64,000 nt of DNA from Thecaphora thlaspeos. Its lineage: Eukaryota > Basidiomycota > Ustilaginomycetes > Urocystidales > Glomosporiaceae. The notes beneath the pieces are model-generated. The model saw nothing but the letters and a program-made list of their open reading frames with translations. It ran no database searches and had not been told where the DNA came from. The translations under genes were made by a program, and so were the position numbers. This document shows, in pieces, positions 1 through 12,462 of the stretch (position 1 is its first letter; every line of letters begins with the position of its first letter). The stretch is from positions 310,001-374,000 of the forward strand of contig UWYS01000013.1 in NCBI GenBank assembly GCA_900291925.1, in the 5' to 3' direction.

Positions 1-1
1 C

Positions 2-3000
2 GCCTCTGCTACAGCCACGCCGCACAGCCTGGGCCCGCAGACGCCCGCCTCCACCTCCTCCCTCGACACCGGCGGCATCCGCATCAAGGCAGAGGCCGAA
101 GATGACAACAGCACCTCGCTCTTCTCGCTGCCATTGCCGGCCTCAGCATCTACGCCCGCCATCGTCCTGCCTACCGGCGCTAGGTCCCCTTCACCGCAGA
201 CGCCCCCTCCGCCAGAGCTCCTATCCCGCCCTGTCATCGATATGGACGAGGTCCGCCGCCTCTTCCCAGACTTTGACTCCGACAAGGTGCTCAACTTCAC
301 CGACCTCTTTTCCACCCGACCGGCCAAGAAGCGCAAGCTTGCCGCCAAGCCGGCGCAGTTCCACCTGCCACCCGATGACGAGCTGCCTCTGCCACCGAGC
401 ACGCGCGAGAGCATCCTGCAGCCGGCGGCCAACCGACGCACCCAACACGCCCCGCCGCTAATCCCACAGCTCACCAGCGACCTGCTCCGCGCAGCACGAC
501 AGCGGGACCAAGATGAGCGGGACACGGATGACGAGGACCTCGAGGCGATTGCAACGGCGGGCGTCACGGCAGCGCGGCAGGGGCGGCGCAACGCCAAGCT
601 GGCCATGGTCGAGCTCGACGACTGGGAGGAGCGGATAGCCTGGGGAGATGGACACGGTCAGGGTGACGATGCTCTGAACGGCGGCAGCAGCGGTGGCGAG
701 AGGATCCTACTCGATACCGGCGCCACCACCCCTCCGTACGAGCACGGCTCGCTGATACCGAGCATCCATAAGCCATTCAACCACGAGCTGTCGAGTGGAG
801 GGTGGCTGCGCAGCATCATCTGGGACAACAACTGCACCTTCCAGGCGTTTGATCAGCTTGTCCTCGACATGAATGACCCGCAGATGATGCTCGAGGAGGA
901 TCTCGGACCCAAGACCAAGCATAGCTCCCTCTTCCGCTCCGATGCCCCCACTCAAACGGCAGCTGAACGCGCGACCAACGGCGGCGGTGCAAGGGCCGCG
1001 GCTGAGCAGGATCCGTTCAACCTCTCCAACGACCGCTTCTACGAGCAGACGCGCGACCATCGCCAGCGCGTCCGCCAGACGCTCGGAAAGCTCGTCGTCC
1101 AGCACGCCTGGCCCGCCACCAAGCTGCAGCTCCCTTGGTACAAGACCAAGCTCACCAAGCAAGAGGCCCGCTCATTCCACCGCCCGGCGATGCAGTTCCC
1201 TACCAACATGCCGCTCACCTTTTCCAAGACCCGCTCGTCGAAGAAGAAGAAGGACGGCGGTGGCAACGCCAAGAAGGCCAAGGACCCCAACGAGATGCTG
1301 CGGAGCACGCGCGACCTGACTCTCAAGGACACGGGCCCCTTCGTGCTGTACGAGTACTCGGAAGAGTATCCGCCGCTCTTCTCCAACCTCGGGATGGGCA
1401 GCCTGCTGGTCAACTACTACCGCAAAAAGACGCCGCAGGACGAGCACATCCCCAAGGTCGACATCGGCGAGCCGTACGTGCTCGACGTGGCCGACGAGTC
1501 GCCTTTCATGAAGTTTGGCAACATCGAGGCGGGTCAGGTCCAGCCGACGCTCTACAACAACTTGATCCGCGCGCCCCTCTTCCGCCACAAGCCGGCTCAC
1601 ACCGACTTCCTGCTGATCCGCAGCACGACCAAGAACGAGATCCGCTACTACCTCCGCGAGATCAAGAACCTCTTTGTCGTCGGACAGACCTACCCAATTC
1701 AGCCCATCCCCGGCCCGCACGCTCGCCTCGTCACCAACAACATCAAGTACCGCCTCCAAATGATCGCTTACAAGCTGATCCAGAAGAGCTACCGGCAGCG
1801 GATCAAGATCCACCGCCTGATGCGCTACTTTCCGGACCAGAACGAGCTACAAATGCGACAGCGGCTCAAGGTGAGTCGTCGCGGAGTGGCCCGTTCCCGC
1901 CCCGCGCTGAGTGTGTCTTGGCCTCAGGCGTCTTATCGCTTACACTTCTGATATACTTCCCCTTTGGTTCTCGCTACATGCCGCCCTGCACGGCCCGCAG
2001 GAGTTCATGGAGTATAACCGCAAGGCAGGTGACGTCAACCAGGGCTTCTGGAAGCTCAAACCGCACATTGTGGTGCCCGAGGAGCAGGAGCTGTTCAAGC
2101 TGCTGCCGCCGGAGCACATTGCGCTGGCCGAGAGCATGCAGGTCGGCCAAAGGCACCTCCTCGACGCAGGCTACACCAAGACGGCCGAGGGAGCCGACGA
2201 GGAGGGCGACGAGAGCAAGATGGACATCGAGCAGCTTCTTGCCCCCTGGATCACGAGCAAGAACTTTATCAACGCGACTCAGGGCAAGGCGATGCTGAAG
2301 CTCCACGGGCCAGGCGACCCGTCGGGCCGCGGCGAGGCGTTCAGCTTCATCCGCGTGTCGATGAAGGAGATCTTCCTGCGCGCGGGCGAGGATGCCGACG
2401 AGCGGCTGGCACAGGCCGAGGCCGAGGCGCGGTTTAAGTCCGGACACAAATACAGCGTGGCCGAGCAGCAGGCCGTCTACCGCAGCGAGGTGGACCGGAT
2501 CTGGAATGCGCAGTGCCGATCGCTGTCAAACCCGATACCGCCCGAGTTGACGCCAGATGAGAAGAGGGGCTCGCTGCTGGCTGGGCCCGGAGGCAAGGGC
2601 CAGGCTGAAGGGCCGGGGCGCGGCGGGCTCCACTGGCGCGCCGACTCGATGCGACGCGACCGCAGCCCCAGCCGGGTTAGCACGCCCGGGCCCGGAGGTG
2701 CAGGTGGAGGGGGCGAAGGCGACGATGGCGACAACGCCCGCGTGCTGCGCATCCGTCGACTGGTCAACGGCAAGTGGCACAAGGAGATTGTGCGCGACGC
2801 AGCCGTCATCAACGCATACATCGCGCAGCGCAAGAAGATTGAAGATGAGATGATCGCGACCGAGGACCTGGTGCCGACGGGAGACGATACGATTGACGCG
2901 AGCCGCATGAAGCGCCTCCAGGAGGAGCTGGCGCAGCGCAAGAAGAACCAGGAGCGCCGTATCCAGCGCAAGAACGCCAAGGCGGCGGCTGAAGGGCTGG

Positions 3001-3515
3001 CGATCCCCGGCGGCTACAAGAAGCTGCTCAACAAGACGGACACGAAGCGCCGCTGCGGTCGGTGCGGCGAGGTGGGCCACATGTCGACCAACACGTCGTG
3101 CCCGATGTACCCCAAGGACGGGTCTGGAGGCAAGGGTGGTGGGGCGGGTGGTGGGGCAAGCGGACCAGGTACGCCAGCGGCGGGAGGCAGCCGACCGGGT
3201 CTACCGCACCTCGGAACGGGCAGCGGCTTCTTTGGGCCAGGAGTGGGAATGGGCATGGGCGTGGGAATCGGTCCGCCGTCGGCGGTGGCGAGCCCGATGT
3301 CATCGATCCCTCCGTCGCCGTCGGTGCAGACGCCGGGAGGAAGCGGAGGCGGCTTCATGGGAGGAGCGGGCGGTAGAGATACGAGCTCGCCAGCGGCTTC
3401 CGGCTCGGCGCAGAGCCCGCCAGCCGCTGCAGGTGGTGGTGATGGTGGAGGAGGAGGAGGGGGAGGCGGTGGGTTGAAGCTGAAGCTCAAGAAGCTTTCG
3501 AAGCCGACGTCGTGA
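2..3515 (+). CDS. TAF1: TFIID subunit TAF1, 5' truncated by window edge
   Basis: Largest scaffold subunit of the general transcription factor TFIID in the nucleus. The frame is open from base 2, so the start lies outside the window. Exons are 2..1870 and 2001..3515, with a GTGAGT donor, a GCAG acceptor and phase 0, giving at least 1127 residues. The family signature LFPDFDSDKVLNFTDLF stands near residues 85-101 of the visible part, followed by a basic AKKRK stretch. The central DUF3591 region runs over both exons (MRQRLK joined to EFMEYNRKAGD at the splice). A CCHC-like zinc knuckle (CGRCGEVGHMSTNTSC) is encoded near 3052-3099. The tail is a long Gly/Pro-rich segment ending in a Lys/Leu-rich stretch. 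No bromodomain follows, as is usual for fungal TAF1, where bromodomains sit on a separate protein. The identification is firm; only the start is missing. Confidence 0.95.
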
Positions 3516-3919
3516 AGGCTGAGGCGAGGGAGAGAGAAGGGTGCCGGCCGAGCCCACCACGTAGTGTACTTTTATCACATTTCCATGGCGTCTCGATGCA
3601 TAGGCAAACGCAGATATGCAGGCTGTTATGGCTGAGGTCTGTCGAGCGATGGCGCGGGCGTCGCAATCGACGTAGCGACGAGCACCGCCAGGCTTGTTGG
3701 GCAGGCTCAGTGAGCAGGTGAAAAGTCGCGCCGTGGCTGTTGGGTCGAGAAAAGGTGTGGAGAAAGTGGAGGAGTTTTGCGCGTGCCGATGTGTGTGTGC
3801 GTGTGCGTGTGTGCTCTTCCCCTCGACGCTCGTCCGTGCGTTCCTTGTCAGCGCCACCACCTCCATCACACACGCACACACACACGCACATCCGACCCGC
3901 GCGCAAGCCCTCGCCCGTC
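3516..3919 (+). promoter_or_regulatory. TAF1 3' end and promoter/leader of the GCFC gene
   Basis: Spacer of 404 bases between the TAF1 stop and the next start. It must hold the TAF1 3' end and the promoter and 5' leader of the GCFC gene. The visible structure is a GT-rich run followed by a CA-rich run that can pair (listed separately). The frame of the downstream gene stays open upstream to about 3740, but those 60 codons translate mostly the GT/CA repeats and were not counted as coding. Confidence 0.5.
3788..3892. repeat. GT-rich / CA-rich inverted repeat
   Basis: A 26-base GT-rich tract at 3788-3813 is the near-exact reverse complement of a CA-rich tract at 3867-3892. Of 26 positions, 24 form Watson-Crick pairs, one is a G-T wobble and one a mismatch. 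The loop is about 53 bases. It lies 28 bases before the start codon at 3920, so if transcribed it could fold in the 5' leader. Confidence 0.7.
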
Positions 3920-6881
3920 ATGGACAACGACGACGCAGAGTCACTGCCCTCCTTCGTCAAGCGCTCCCGCCCACGTGCTGGTGCCGGTCTTCGATCCAAG
4001 GTCAGTCTCGACGCTCCTGCACCCGCCTCCACTTCAGCCTCGAGTGCGACTGCTCCCAGCTCTCCTCGCCATCTTCTAGGCGTCACATCACTCGGCGATG
4101 ACGACCACGATCACCCTCGGTCGCGCGTATCCACGCCTCGCGCTCCGGCAGCCTCGGCAGAGGAAGAAGACGGCCCTACGGTATCTTCCTCCGTCGTCTT
4201 TCGAGCTCGAAACCGCGGCGCTGCAAGGACGGCTGGCGCAGCAAACACCACCGCTACCACTTCCAAGCCAGCAGCGACCAAAAAGAAGCCCATCAGCTTC
4301 TCAGCCGCTCTGGGAGACGAAGATGCCGAGCTCGACGGAAACGGCGGCGGCGAGGCGGGCTTCGAGATCCGCCGATCCAAGCTGGCACAGAACGGCAAAG
4401 AGGCGAGAAAAAAGGACCGCGAGAGGGACAGACAGCGTCTAGCTGCGCCCAACACCTTGTCGCTCCACCAGGCCTCCATCTCCGGGGAGCAGCAGGAAGC
4501 GGCGGAACAGCCACCGTCCTACTCGTCTTCCTACCTGGCCGAGCTCAAGGCGTCGACTCCTTCGCTCTCCCGCCGTCCGACGGGCGCCTCGGCGACAACA
4601 ATAGCGGGAACGGAGATACAGGATCCGATGGCCATGCAGATCGAAGAAGACGGCATCGCGAAACTGCGCAACTACGACGACGACGCGAACGAGGCAAGCT
4701 CCCTGGCCCGTGTCAAATTTGGCTCCGACTTTGCACATGACGGCATACCGAGCGAGTCCGTCATCCGCGCCGCCAAAGAGAAGCGAGCGAGGTTGCGCAA
4801 AGAGGCCCTCGAACGTGGTGGCGGAGAGGATTTCATCTCCCTCGGAGGCTCCAGCAAAGCGTCCTCCTCTCGCGCGCTTGGACGCTACGGGACCGACACA
4901 TCGACGGACGGCTACCAAGGCCCGCACCCGCACTCTCGCCTACAGCGGGAGGAGGACGAGTACGGTTCCGGCGAGGAGGAGTACGCCGAGTACACGGGTG
5001 CGACGGAGCGTATCCCGATCGGTAAAAAGGCGGAGAGGGAGTACAGGCTGCAACAGCGGCGCGAGATGGAAGAGGCGCTGGCGGACGGCCGCAACGACTA
5101 CCCGGATGCCTCTGCGGCCTTCCCCAAGGACGAAGTGGACACGGACGAAGAGGAGTGGGAGCGTGCCCAGCTTCGGAGGACCGAGATGGCGCCCGGCCTC
5201 AAGCAGAAGCAAGACGAGCGACAGAAGAGGGATAAGTCTCCCTACCGCCCCGCCGAGATCCCCCTCACCGCCCCTCTGCCGACGATGACGTCTGCGTCGG
5301 CCCGTCTGACGCGCAAGGTAAAGGAGCTGGAACAGAGCGCCGCCGCGCACGCCTTGATCGTCCTGGACGCCGAAAAGGGTCTCGAGGCGCTGGAGCTGGG
5401 CGAGCGGGAGAACCAGGCGGAGGTGGCCGAGGCCGAGTCGAAAGAGAGCTGGTTCAGGGAGCTGGAAGGCTTCGTCACCAGCATCGCCGAGTTTATGCAG
5501 GCCAAGGGAGCCAAGATCGACGAGGTGGAGCGGGACTGCATCGAGACTTTTGTGGAGCGGACGAGGCTGGTGCAGCGCGCAAGGGCAAAGAGGATGGAGG
5601 ACGAGCTGGCGCTCTTCTGGGGCGTCCCTACCGTCTCGGTCCTACCACCACCGCCGGTCCCGGCCGCGACGGATGCGATGCAGCCAGACGAGACTGCCAC
5701 CGTCGAACCATCGCCGACCGAAGACGGCGACTACACCTCGCCGCTTCGCCTCGCGCGACAGGCCGACACCACCCTGGCCGCCCAAGTCGAAAGCGACGCT
5801 CTGTCGCCCTCGGACTTGGCCGCCTTTGACATCGCGCAACGTCAGCTCTCTACACGCCTCACCTCTGTCCTGTCGGACGTCAAAGCGCCCGAATATCTGG
5901 ACGCTGCCGCGCGCCTCCCTTGCTCGCCTTCGACGCTGCATCCACGTTCGATCGTCGCGCGTTTCCGGGAATGGCGTCGTCTCTACCCTCTCGAATACGC
6001 CCAAGCCTGGGGCGGATTGGCGATCGCGTCGATTTGGGAATTCTACGCGCGACTCGAAATGACGCTGTTCGATCTACTCGGAGACGACGGGAAGGGGTTG
6101 GAGGATCTGAGGTGGCATCATGAAGTCGCGACGTATTCGGAACGTGATGAGAGGGAAGAGGGGGAGCAGGTGGGAGGAGGGGATGAAGAGGTGCTCATGA
6201 CGGTGGTGCAGAATGTCGTGGTGCCGCACTTGACGACGTTGGTGGAGAGGGAAGCGTACGATCCGTGGAGTAAGGGGCAAACAAAGAGGATGTTGAAGGT
6301 GGTCGAGGAAGCGGCGTATGTGGTGGACAGGAATGGCATGAGGTTTCAGGTAAGTCTTAATCATTCTCCTTTTTCGGAGAGAAGGGGGGGGGGGGCGGGG
6401 AGGGTTTGTTGGTCTCGGGTCTGTTGTATCATTGTTCGCTAACTTGCCATTTCCTCCTCCGTCGTTGTGCTCACCACGACCATCAACCACGTAGACGCTA
6501 CTAACGACCTACCTCACGCTCATCAGACGCCACACCCGACATCTGTACACGCTTCTATCCAGCCTTCCCTCTCTATCCGCTCCATCATTCCACCCATCCA
6601 CTCCCCTCTCAACACAAAACTTCACATCTCGTCTCATATCCACACTGCTGCACAACCTCATCGCATGGTCCAGATACGTCTCTCCAACCTGGACGACGAT
6701 GCGAGTGGAACTCATCGATATCCTCGACGACTTACTCGGTGGTATCGTATGGAAGTTAATCTTGCGACTCAAGGGAACAGGTGGAGAGGAGATGGCAAGT
6801 CGTACGATCCACATCGTTCCAGATGCGCTGTGGAAGAGGGATGTCCAGGTGAGGTTTGAGGCGTTCGTGAGGAATGCATAG
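3920..6881 (+). CDS. GCFC-domain protein, PAXBP1/GCFC1 homologue
   Basis: Nuclear GC-rich-sequence DNA-binding-factor-like protein. Relatives (PAXBP1, TFIP11/Ntr families) are tied to spliceosome or transcription function; the exact role in fungi is not clear from sequence. Exons are 3920..6349 and 6495..6881 (GTAAGT donor, GTAG acceptor, phase 0), giving 938 residues. The N-terminal third is disordered, with the family landmark SYLAELKAST and an acidic/basic region containing RIPIGKKAEREYRLQQRREM. A coiled-coil stretch follows (TRKVKELEQSAAAH onward). The C-terminal GCFC domain includes ARFREWRRLYPLEYAQAWGG and continues into exon 2 (VELIDILDDLLGGIVWK). The start at 3920 was chosen because the extra upstream codons read only GT/CA repeats. 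It ends 150 bases from the end of UTP25, tail to tail. Confidence 0.85.
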
Positions 6882-7031
6882 CGATCGTCGCTTTGGGGTA
6901 TGGTAGATATCTATCTTTTTCTTCGTGTTGCAAGGTGTATAGCTCCGTGGTACGAACTTCCTCCCAAACATATGGAAGAAAAAGAAAGAAAAAAAACCCC
7001 CCGGAGACCCAACGTCATGCTGCTAGGCCCT

Positions 7032-9274
7032 TCAGACGAATCTGAAGGTAGCTTTTTGTCCCTCGACCATCCTCTTTGCCTCTTTTTCACCTACGATCCT
7101 TTCGAGCTTCATATATCCATACCGACTGTACAGAGCGTACACGTTAACTTCGCTCGGATCCGTCTCCTCTTCCTCTTGCTGCGCATCTTGCTCTTGGTCC
7201 TTTCTCTTCTTCTTCGTCCTTCCATCCTCGTTGTCGGGTAGGATCGTCTTGCGCGTAAAAGGGAACTGAAGGATCTCGGAAAAGAACTGGGCATGGTCCG
7301 GTAGGTCGTAAAAGACGAGCGTCTTGGCGCCTCGGATAAAGTATCGACGGTAGAAGTGGAATCGTTCCGTCATCAAGAGCATCGACTTGCGTCCGGAAAA
7401 GAAGGATTCTCGCGCTCGTAGGATTTCTTTGTTGCTCGAGTATCTGCAGCGTCGTCGAGCGGAGGCCGGGGCGAGGCGAGGCGAGGCGAGGGATCCAAGA
7501 TGTCAGCAATATGGTCTCGACTTGCAAAAGCATGCGCGCCATCTCTCGCGGCGTCGCCCAAGCAACAAACTCACTCGGAAATGGCAACGTAGCTGACGCC
7601 CTTTTGCTTCCTTAGCCAGTCGTCCAGCCGCACAAAGTCAAAGTAGCTCGGGACAAAGACAAGCGTGTGGCTGCTCGACACGGCGCTCTTCTGCAGCTGC
7701 GCAAACGTCTTGGTGGTAAACTGCTGGAAGCGCAGGTCCGCCTCGGCGTGCAGGTTGACGCAGTCGAACCGCGTAAACACCTGTCGGATGCCCGGACGCG
7801 TCAGCGCCATCGTCCCCTCGCGGTGGCTTCGCACGGTGCGCAGCTTGCCCGCGACGTTTTTGAGCTCCTTGCTGAAAAGGGCGCGCAGCTCGGGGAAGTC
7901 GTACGACGATAGCAGGACAGACTGGCGGAAGAGCGGAGCGCGTCCGTCCAGGTACCACTGCTTGACGCGCGAAAAGTCGGTCTCGTGCGCCTGCTTGGGG
8001 ATCTGGTTGAGATGCGAGAGGACAAACTGGAGGTGGTCCCAGTTCTGCATCGCCATCACGTCCAACTGGTCCGCCACCAGCATCTCGATCGAAGAGAGAA
8101 AGTCCGAGTCGCGCTCCTTTTCAATGATGAGGCGCAGGCCGAGCGGGCTGGCGACGATGACGTCGCTGTCGTAAAAGGGGCTGTAGAGCTTGAGCGACTT
8201 GCGCGTCACCTTGAGACCGAGCTTGAAGCTGTCGTCGATGTTGCCGCGGAACGTCTCGACGTGGTCGCGCGGGAAGCGCGTGTAGGCGCTTGCGTCGGCC
8301 AGCTTGTCGACGGTGCCCTCGGGCAGGCTAAAGTCGGAGTCGAAGCGCGACTTGTTGTCCACCTGGGAGCAGAGCGAGAAGCTCTGGAGGAGGTGGACCC
8401 ACTCCTTTGCCGAGTTGCGAAAGGGGAGGAGGACGAGCACTTTGGGCCGCGTGAAGCCCTGATCACGGACGTCGCTCATCAGCTCGCCGGCGTCGGACTC
8501 GGTCGAGTGGGCGAGCTTGGCGAGCTTTTCGTTGTTCTTGAGGATGCGTCGCCGCGTCTTTGCGACGTGGCTCATGGCATGCATCGCCACGGCCTCGCGC
8601 AGCTGGGCGCGCTCGTCCGGATGGACCTCGGTGTGGGCGACGTCGACGTAGCTGGCAAGCTTGTTGGCCAGCGTCGTCTGGAGGGGCGTGATGCCGGTGG
8701 GGTAGCGCTTGGCGATGTACTGCTGGAAGGATTCGAGCACTTTGGCCTGCGGGTTGCCGTGTAGCTCGGCGGAAGCGGCGTCGAGGCCGTCTAGCTGAGG
8801 GCGGGAGACGACGACATCGCCCATTGGCCCGAGCTTCTGGCGCGAGTGGGTCCAGCTGAACTCCGGCTTTTCGGCGGGAAGGCTGTCGACTGCGTGTGCG
8901 TGTGGGCCCTGCGAGCCGAAGTGCGCCTGGAAGGCATCTACGTCGGCGCTGGTGTGGGGCTGTGGCGGCTTGTTGGTCTTGTTCTGGTCGTTGTCGCGGT
9001 CGACGTCTTCTTGGTCGTCAGAGTCGTCACCGTCGTCATCGCCGACGAGCTTGACGAGCGATGAAGAGGCGTCGTCGTGGTGTCCATTGAGCTGTGATGC
9101 TGCTGGCTGCTGCGGGAGTTGCTGCTGCTTCTGTTTGGCAGATAGCGACGTTAGCGCGTGTGCTGCTTTTGAAGTGATCTTGGTGTAGTGAGAGTGGTTG
9201 GCGAGCTTTTGGCGCTTGCCGGGGCGAGCTGCGCTGACGTTTATGAGCGTCATGAGCTTGACGGTAGGATCCAT
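7032..9274 (-). CDS. UTP25: UTP25, small-subunit processome protein
   Basis: Nucleolar protein of the SSU processome, needed for early 18S rRNA processing; the family (DUF1253, digestive-organ expansion factor) is a degenerate DEAD-box-like helicase fold. Exons on the minus strand are 7575..9274 and 7032..7443 (GTGAGT donor, CTGCAG acceptor), giving 703 residues. Family landmarks: RPKVLVLLPFRNSAKEW, KLYSPFYDSDVIVASPLGL and VADQLDVMAMQNWDHL in exon 1. The splice gives AISEYSSNKEIL, matching the conserved ISEY motif, and exon 2 carries MTERFHFYRRYFIRGAKTLV. The acidic N-terminal region around residues 100-150 is typical. The start at 9274 (MDPTVKL) was chosen over an open frame to 9442 because the upstream part is Pro/Ser/His-rich leader sequence. 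Confidence 0.93.
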
Positions 9275-9746
9275 GGTGTGCCAATGTGGCTGCGCGCGGG
9301 TGGCGCAGCGGAGGGCGGGGGGGGGAGGCGGTGCGATATGCGAGCAGGGCGAGGGTGGAAAATGTAGGTCGAGGTGTGTGTAAGGTGGGACGTCGAGGCA
9401 GGTGGGAGAGAAAGGCGAGCGAGGCGAACGAGGAGCAAGCAAGCGTAAGAAAAGGCCGCGTGACGGGCTGGCTGGCTGGCTGCAGGCGACCTGGAAGGAG
9501 AAGAAGAAACAACTAAAACCAATTTAAATCTCTTCGGCAGCCAACTTTTTTGGCAGCGGCGGGTGGAGGGGACTCACGCCGGAAGAAAACTTGCGCCTCT
9601 CAGCCTAACCCTGAGCCTGAGCTTGAGCCTGAGCTTGAGCCTGAGCCTGAGCCCCGGCCCACGCTCGTATCCCCACGCCCGCCGTCACCACTCACACCAC
9701 CACCAACTCACAAGCCACCGCACAGCAGGCCAATACACACAGGCAA
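9275..9746. promoter_or_regulatory. Divergent promoter between UTP25 and LSG1
   Basis: The two start codons are 472 bases apart and point away from each other, so this interval must hold both promoters and leaders. The UTP25 side is pyrimidine-rich on its own strand. The LSG1 side carries a hexamer repeat at 9611-9653. No clear TATA box was seen. Confidence 0.6.
9611..9653. repeat. CTGAGC/CTTGAG hexamer tandem repeat
   Basis: About seven imperfect copies of a six-base unit (CTGAGC, alternating with a TTGAGC variant) in the leader of LSG1. This is a simple sequence repeat that is likely to vary in length. Confidence 0.7.
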
Positions 9747-12184
9747 ATGGTGAGCATTGGCGTAGTCACAGCCACTTTCGCCTCCCTCGCCTCGTCCCTC
9801 TACTCACGTTCCGTCATCGCATTACATTGCCCTTCCTGCACTCGTTCCCCACACAGCCGCTCCCGCAGTCCAAGAACAAGGTCGGCCTCGGCCGCGCCAT
9901 CGTCAACCGAAAGGCAAAGGACGCCCTCTCAAAGAACTCCTCCCAATTCCACACAACAGACGTCAACAACTACGGCTCCACCTCCAACCTCCGCTCCGTC
10001 ACACACGAAGGTGACCTCGAAGAGTTCCTCAACACCGCACAGCTCGCAGACGCAGACTTTACCGCAGAACGCCGCAACGTTACCGTCATCTCCGCTCCCA
10101 ACCAAAGGGACGCAAGGCACCACAACCCTTACCTCCTCACCATCCAGGAGGAGCGCGATGCGCTCGCAAAGCACGCCCTCAACAAGGAGAGACTACGCGT
10201 CCCCCGCAGGCCCGAATGGACATCCGCCACCACACGCGCACAGCTAGAGAGGAAGGAAAAGGACGCCTTCCTCGAATGGCGCAGGGGTCTCGCAGAGCTG
10301 CAAGACGGCGGAGGCCTCGTACTCACCCCCTTCGAGAGGAACATCGAGGTATGGCGCCAACTGTGGCGTGTCATCGAACGCTCCCACCTCATCGTCCAGA
10401 TCGTCGATGCCAGAAATCCCCTCAGATTCCGCTGCGAGGACCTCGAAAAGTACGTCCAGGGTCTCGACATCGCCGACTCCGAGGGCCAGGAATACGTCAA
10501 CGAGGCAAACGGTGAAAAGGGCAAGAGGAGGAATCTGCTCCTCATCAACAAGGCCGATCTGCTCGACGACCAACAAAGGTAAGCATCGCCAAGTTTCGGC
10601 CCGCTATGTGCCTGTGCCTGCTGGCAGCCATTGACGGCGTACGAACCCTATTTCTATTCACTCCTCCGCTTTCGCAGGCGCGAGTGGGCCAAGCACTTTG
10701 ACGCACAAGGCATCCAATACGCCTTCTTCAGCGCGCTCAACGCTGCCGCACTGCAGGCTGCTCGAGCAGAGGAGGAGCAGAGGCTAGCCGACGAGGCCGC
10801 TCTAGCCGCCGAAGAGGCAGAGAGGAGGAAGCAGCAGGGCGAAGAGATCGAGGAGGACGCGGACGACGAGGATATCGAGGACGGGGACAACCAAGACGAG
10901 CAGCTGGCAACGGCCACCCAGGCCGTCGAGCTGGGCACGCGCGATGCCAAGCCGCTTGTCGGCCAGGATGCTGTCAACACCCTCAATGATAAGGCCGGCC
11001 AGCCGGTCAAGGACGCGCTCGTCTCGGAGCAGAATCACGTTCAGACCGATGCGGTCGACGGCGCCCTCTCCACGGCCGCCACCGACCTGGCGCCCAACGA
11101 CGACCCCTGCCGCGTCCTCAACGTCCTAGAGCTCGAGGAGCTCTTTATGGCGTGCGCCCCGTCTCTCGAAGACTTCGCCGTCGACGGCCAGCCTGTGCCC
11201 AGCAAGCTGACCGTCGGCCTTGTCGGATACCCTAACGTGGGCAAGTCGTCCACCATCAACGCACTGCTCGGCGAGAAGAAGGTCTCGGTCTCGGCCACGC
11301 CCGGCAAGACGAAACACTTCCAGACGATCCACCTCTCGCCCGAGACGGTGCTGTGCGACTGTCCCGGTCTTGTCTTCCCGCAGTTTGCCACCACCACCGC
11401 CGAGCTGGTGACTGACGGTGTGCTGCCGATCGACCAGATGCGCGAGTTTACCGCACCGGCCGAGCTCGTCTCGAAGCGTATCCCCAAGGACATCATCGAG
11501 GCCACGTACGGCATCCGCATCGACACACTGCCCGAGGAAGAGGGAGGCACGGGCGTTCCCACGGGTCTCGAGATGCTCACCTCGTACGCTCTCGCGCGAG
11601 GTTACACGCGACAGGGCCAGAGCGGAGCGGACGAGTCGAGGGCGGTTCGCTACATCCTCAAGGACTACGTCAACGCTAAGCTGCTCTACAGCCATCCGCC
11701 GCCCGGTCTCGACGGCGACGAGTTCAACGCTGCGCAGCGAAAGGCCGTCCGCGCGTCTCTCGCCGTGCTGCGTCGGGACACGAACAAGGCTCACAACGCA
11801 GTCGCCGGAGCCGCCGCCGCCGCCGTTACGCAGGAAGAGGACGATGACAACGTCTCGCTCGACGAGCTGGACGAGTCCGATCTGGATGCTCTGATTGTGG
11901 CGCAGCAGACGGGCGCCCGAGCTACGCCGGGCGGCAGACCGAGCGCCAAGTCGCTCGCGCTCGACTCTGCCTTCTTCGATGCCTTTGGCAGCGCGCGGCC
12001 CAATATCCAAGGCAGGAAGGGCATGGGAGGCGTCGCGGCGATCCGTGGCAAGATCGCAAACGACGGCACCATGGTGGGACCCGAGGCGACGACGACGCAG
12101 CTGGCCGTCGAGGCTAAGGGCGGAAAGAAGCACCACAAGGCCAACAAGAGGAAGAAGCAACGGAGTGGAGCTGGATTCGACTAG
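9747..12184 (+). CDS. LSG1: LSG1, 60S export/maturation GTPase
   Basis: Cytoplasmic circularly permuted GTPase that releases Nmd3 from pre-60S ribosomes. The proposed exons are 9747..9749 (ATG only), 9857..10578 and 10678..12184, giving 743 residues. ATG is followed directly by GTGAGC; the second exon then opens with PLPQSKNKVGLGRA, the family N-terminus. An acceptor at 9866-9868 (exon from 9869, M-SKNKVGLGRA) fits equally well. The second intron interrupts DDQQR/REWAKHF in phase 2. Conserved blocks: RRPEWTSAT, FLEWRRGLAELQ, LTPFERNIEVWRQLWRVIER, G4 NKADLL, then G1 GYPNVGKSSTIN, TPGKTKHFQT and G3 DCPGLVFP, in permuted order. The tail is Lys-rich (GGKKHHKANKRKKQ), as expected. It is divergent from UTP25 and convergent with mL49. 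Confidence 0.93.
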
Positions 12185-12462
12185 GAGGAGACGGAAGGAC
12201 GTGCTTTCTCGGACCTTGGGTCGTGTTTTGTAATTGTAGCGTCCCTCTGTTTGCACCGCTGTACGACGCGATGGCTTGGTGCAACGCCTTTCGTCTGTAT
12301 CTCCGTCTTTGCAAGGACGAGCACGTAGCCGAAAGTGCCGCACCCTCTACTTCTGCGACCTGCTCTTCTACCCATCGTCTCGTCATCACCGTGCTGCATG
12401 TAGCACGATAAAAGTGCGGTGGAAATTGCAGGAGAGACGAACGAGAATCCACCGTGAAACCA

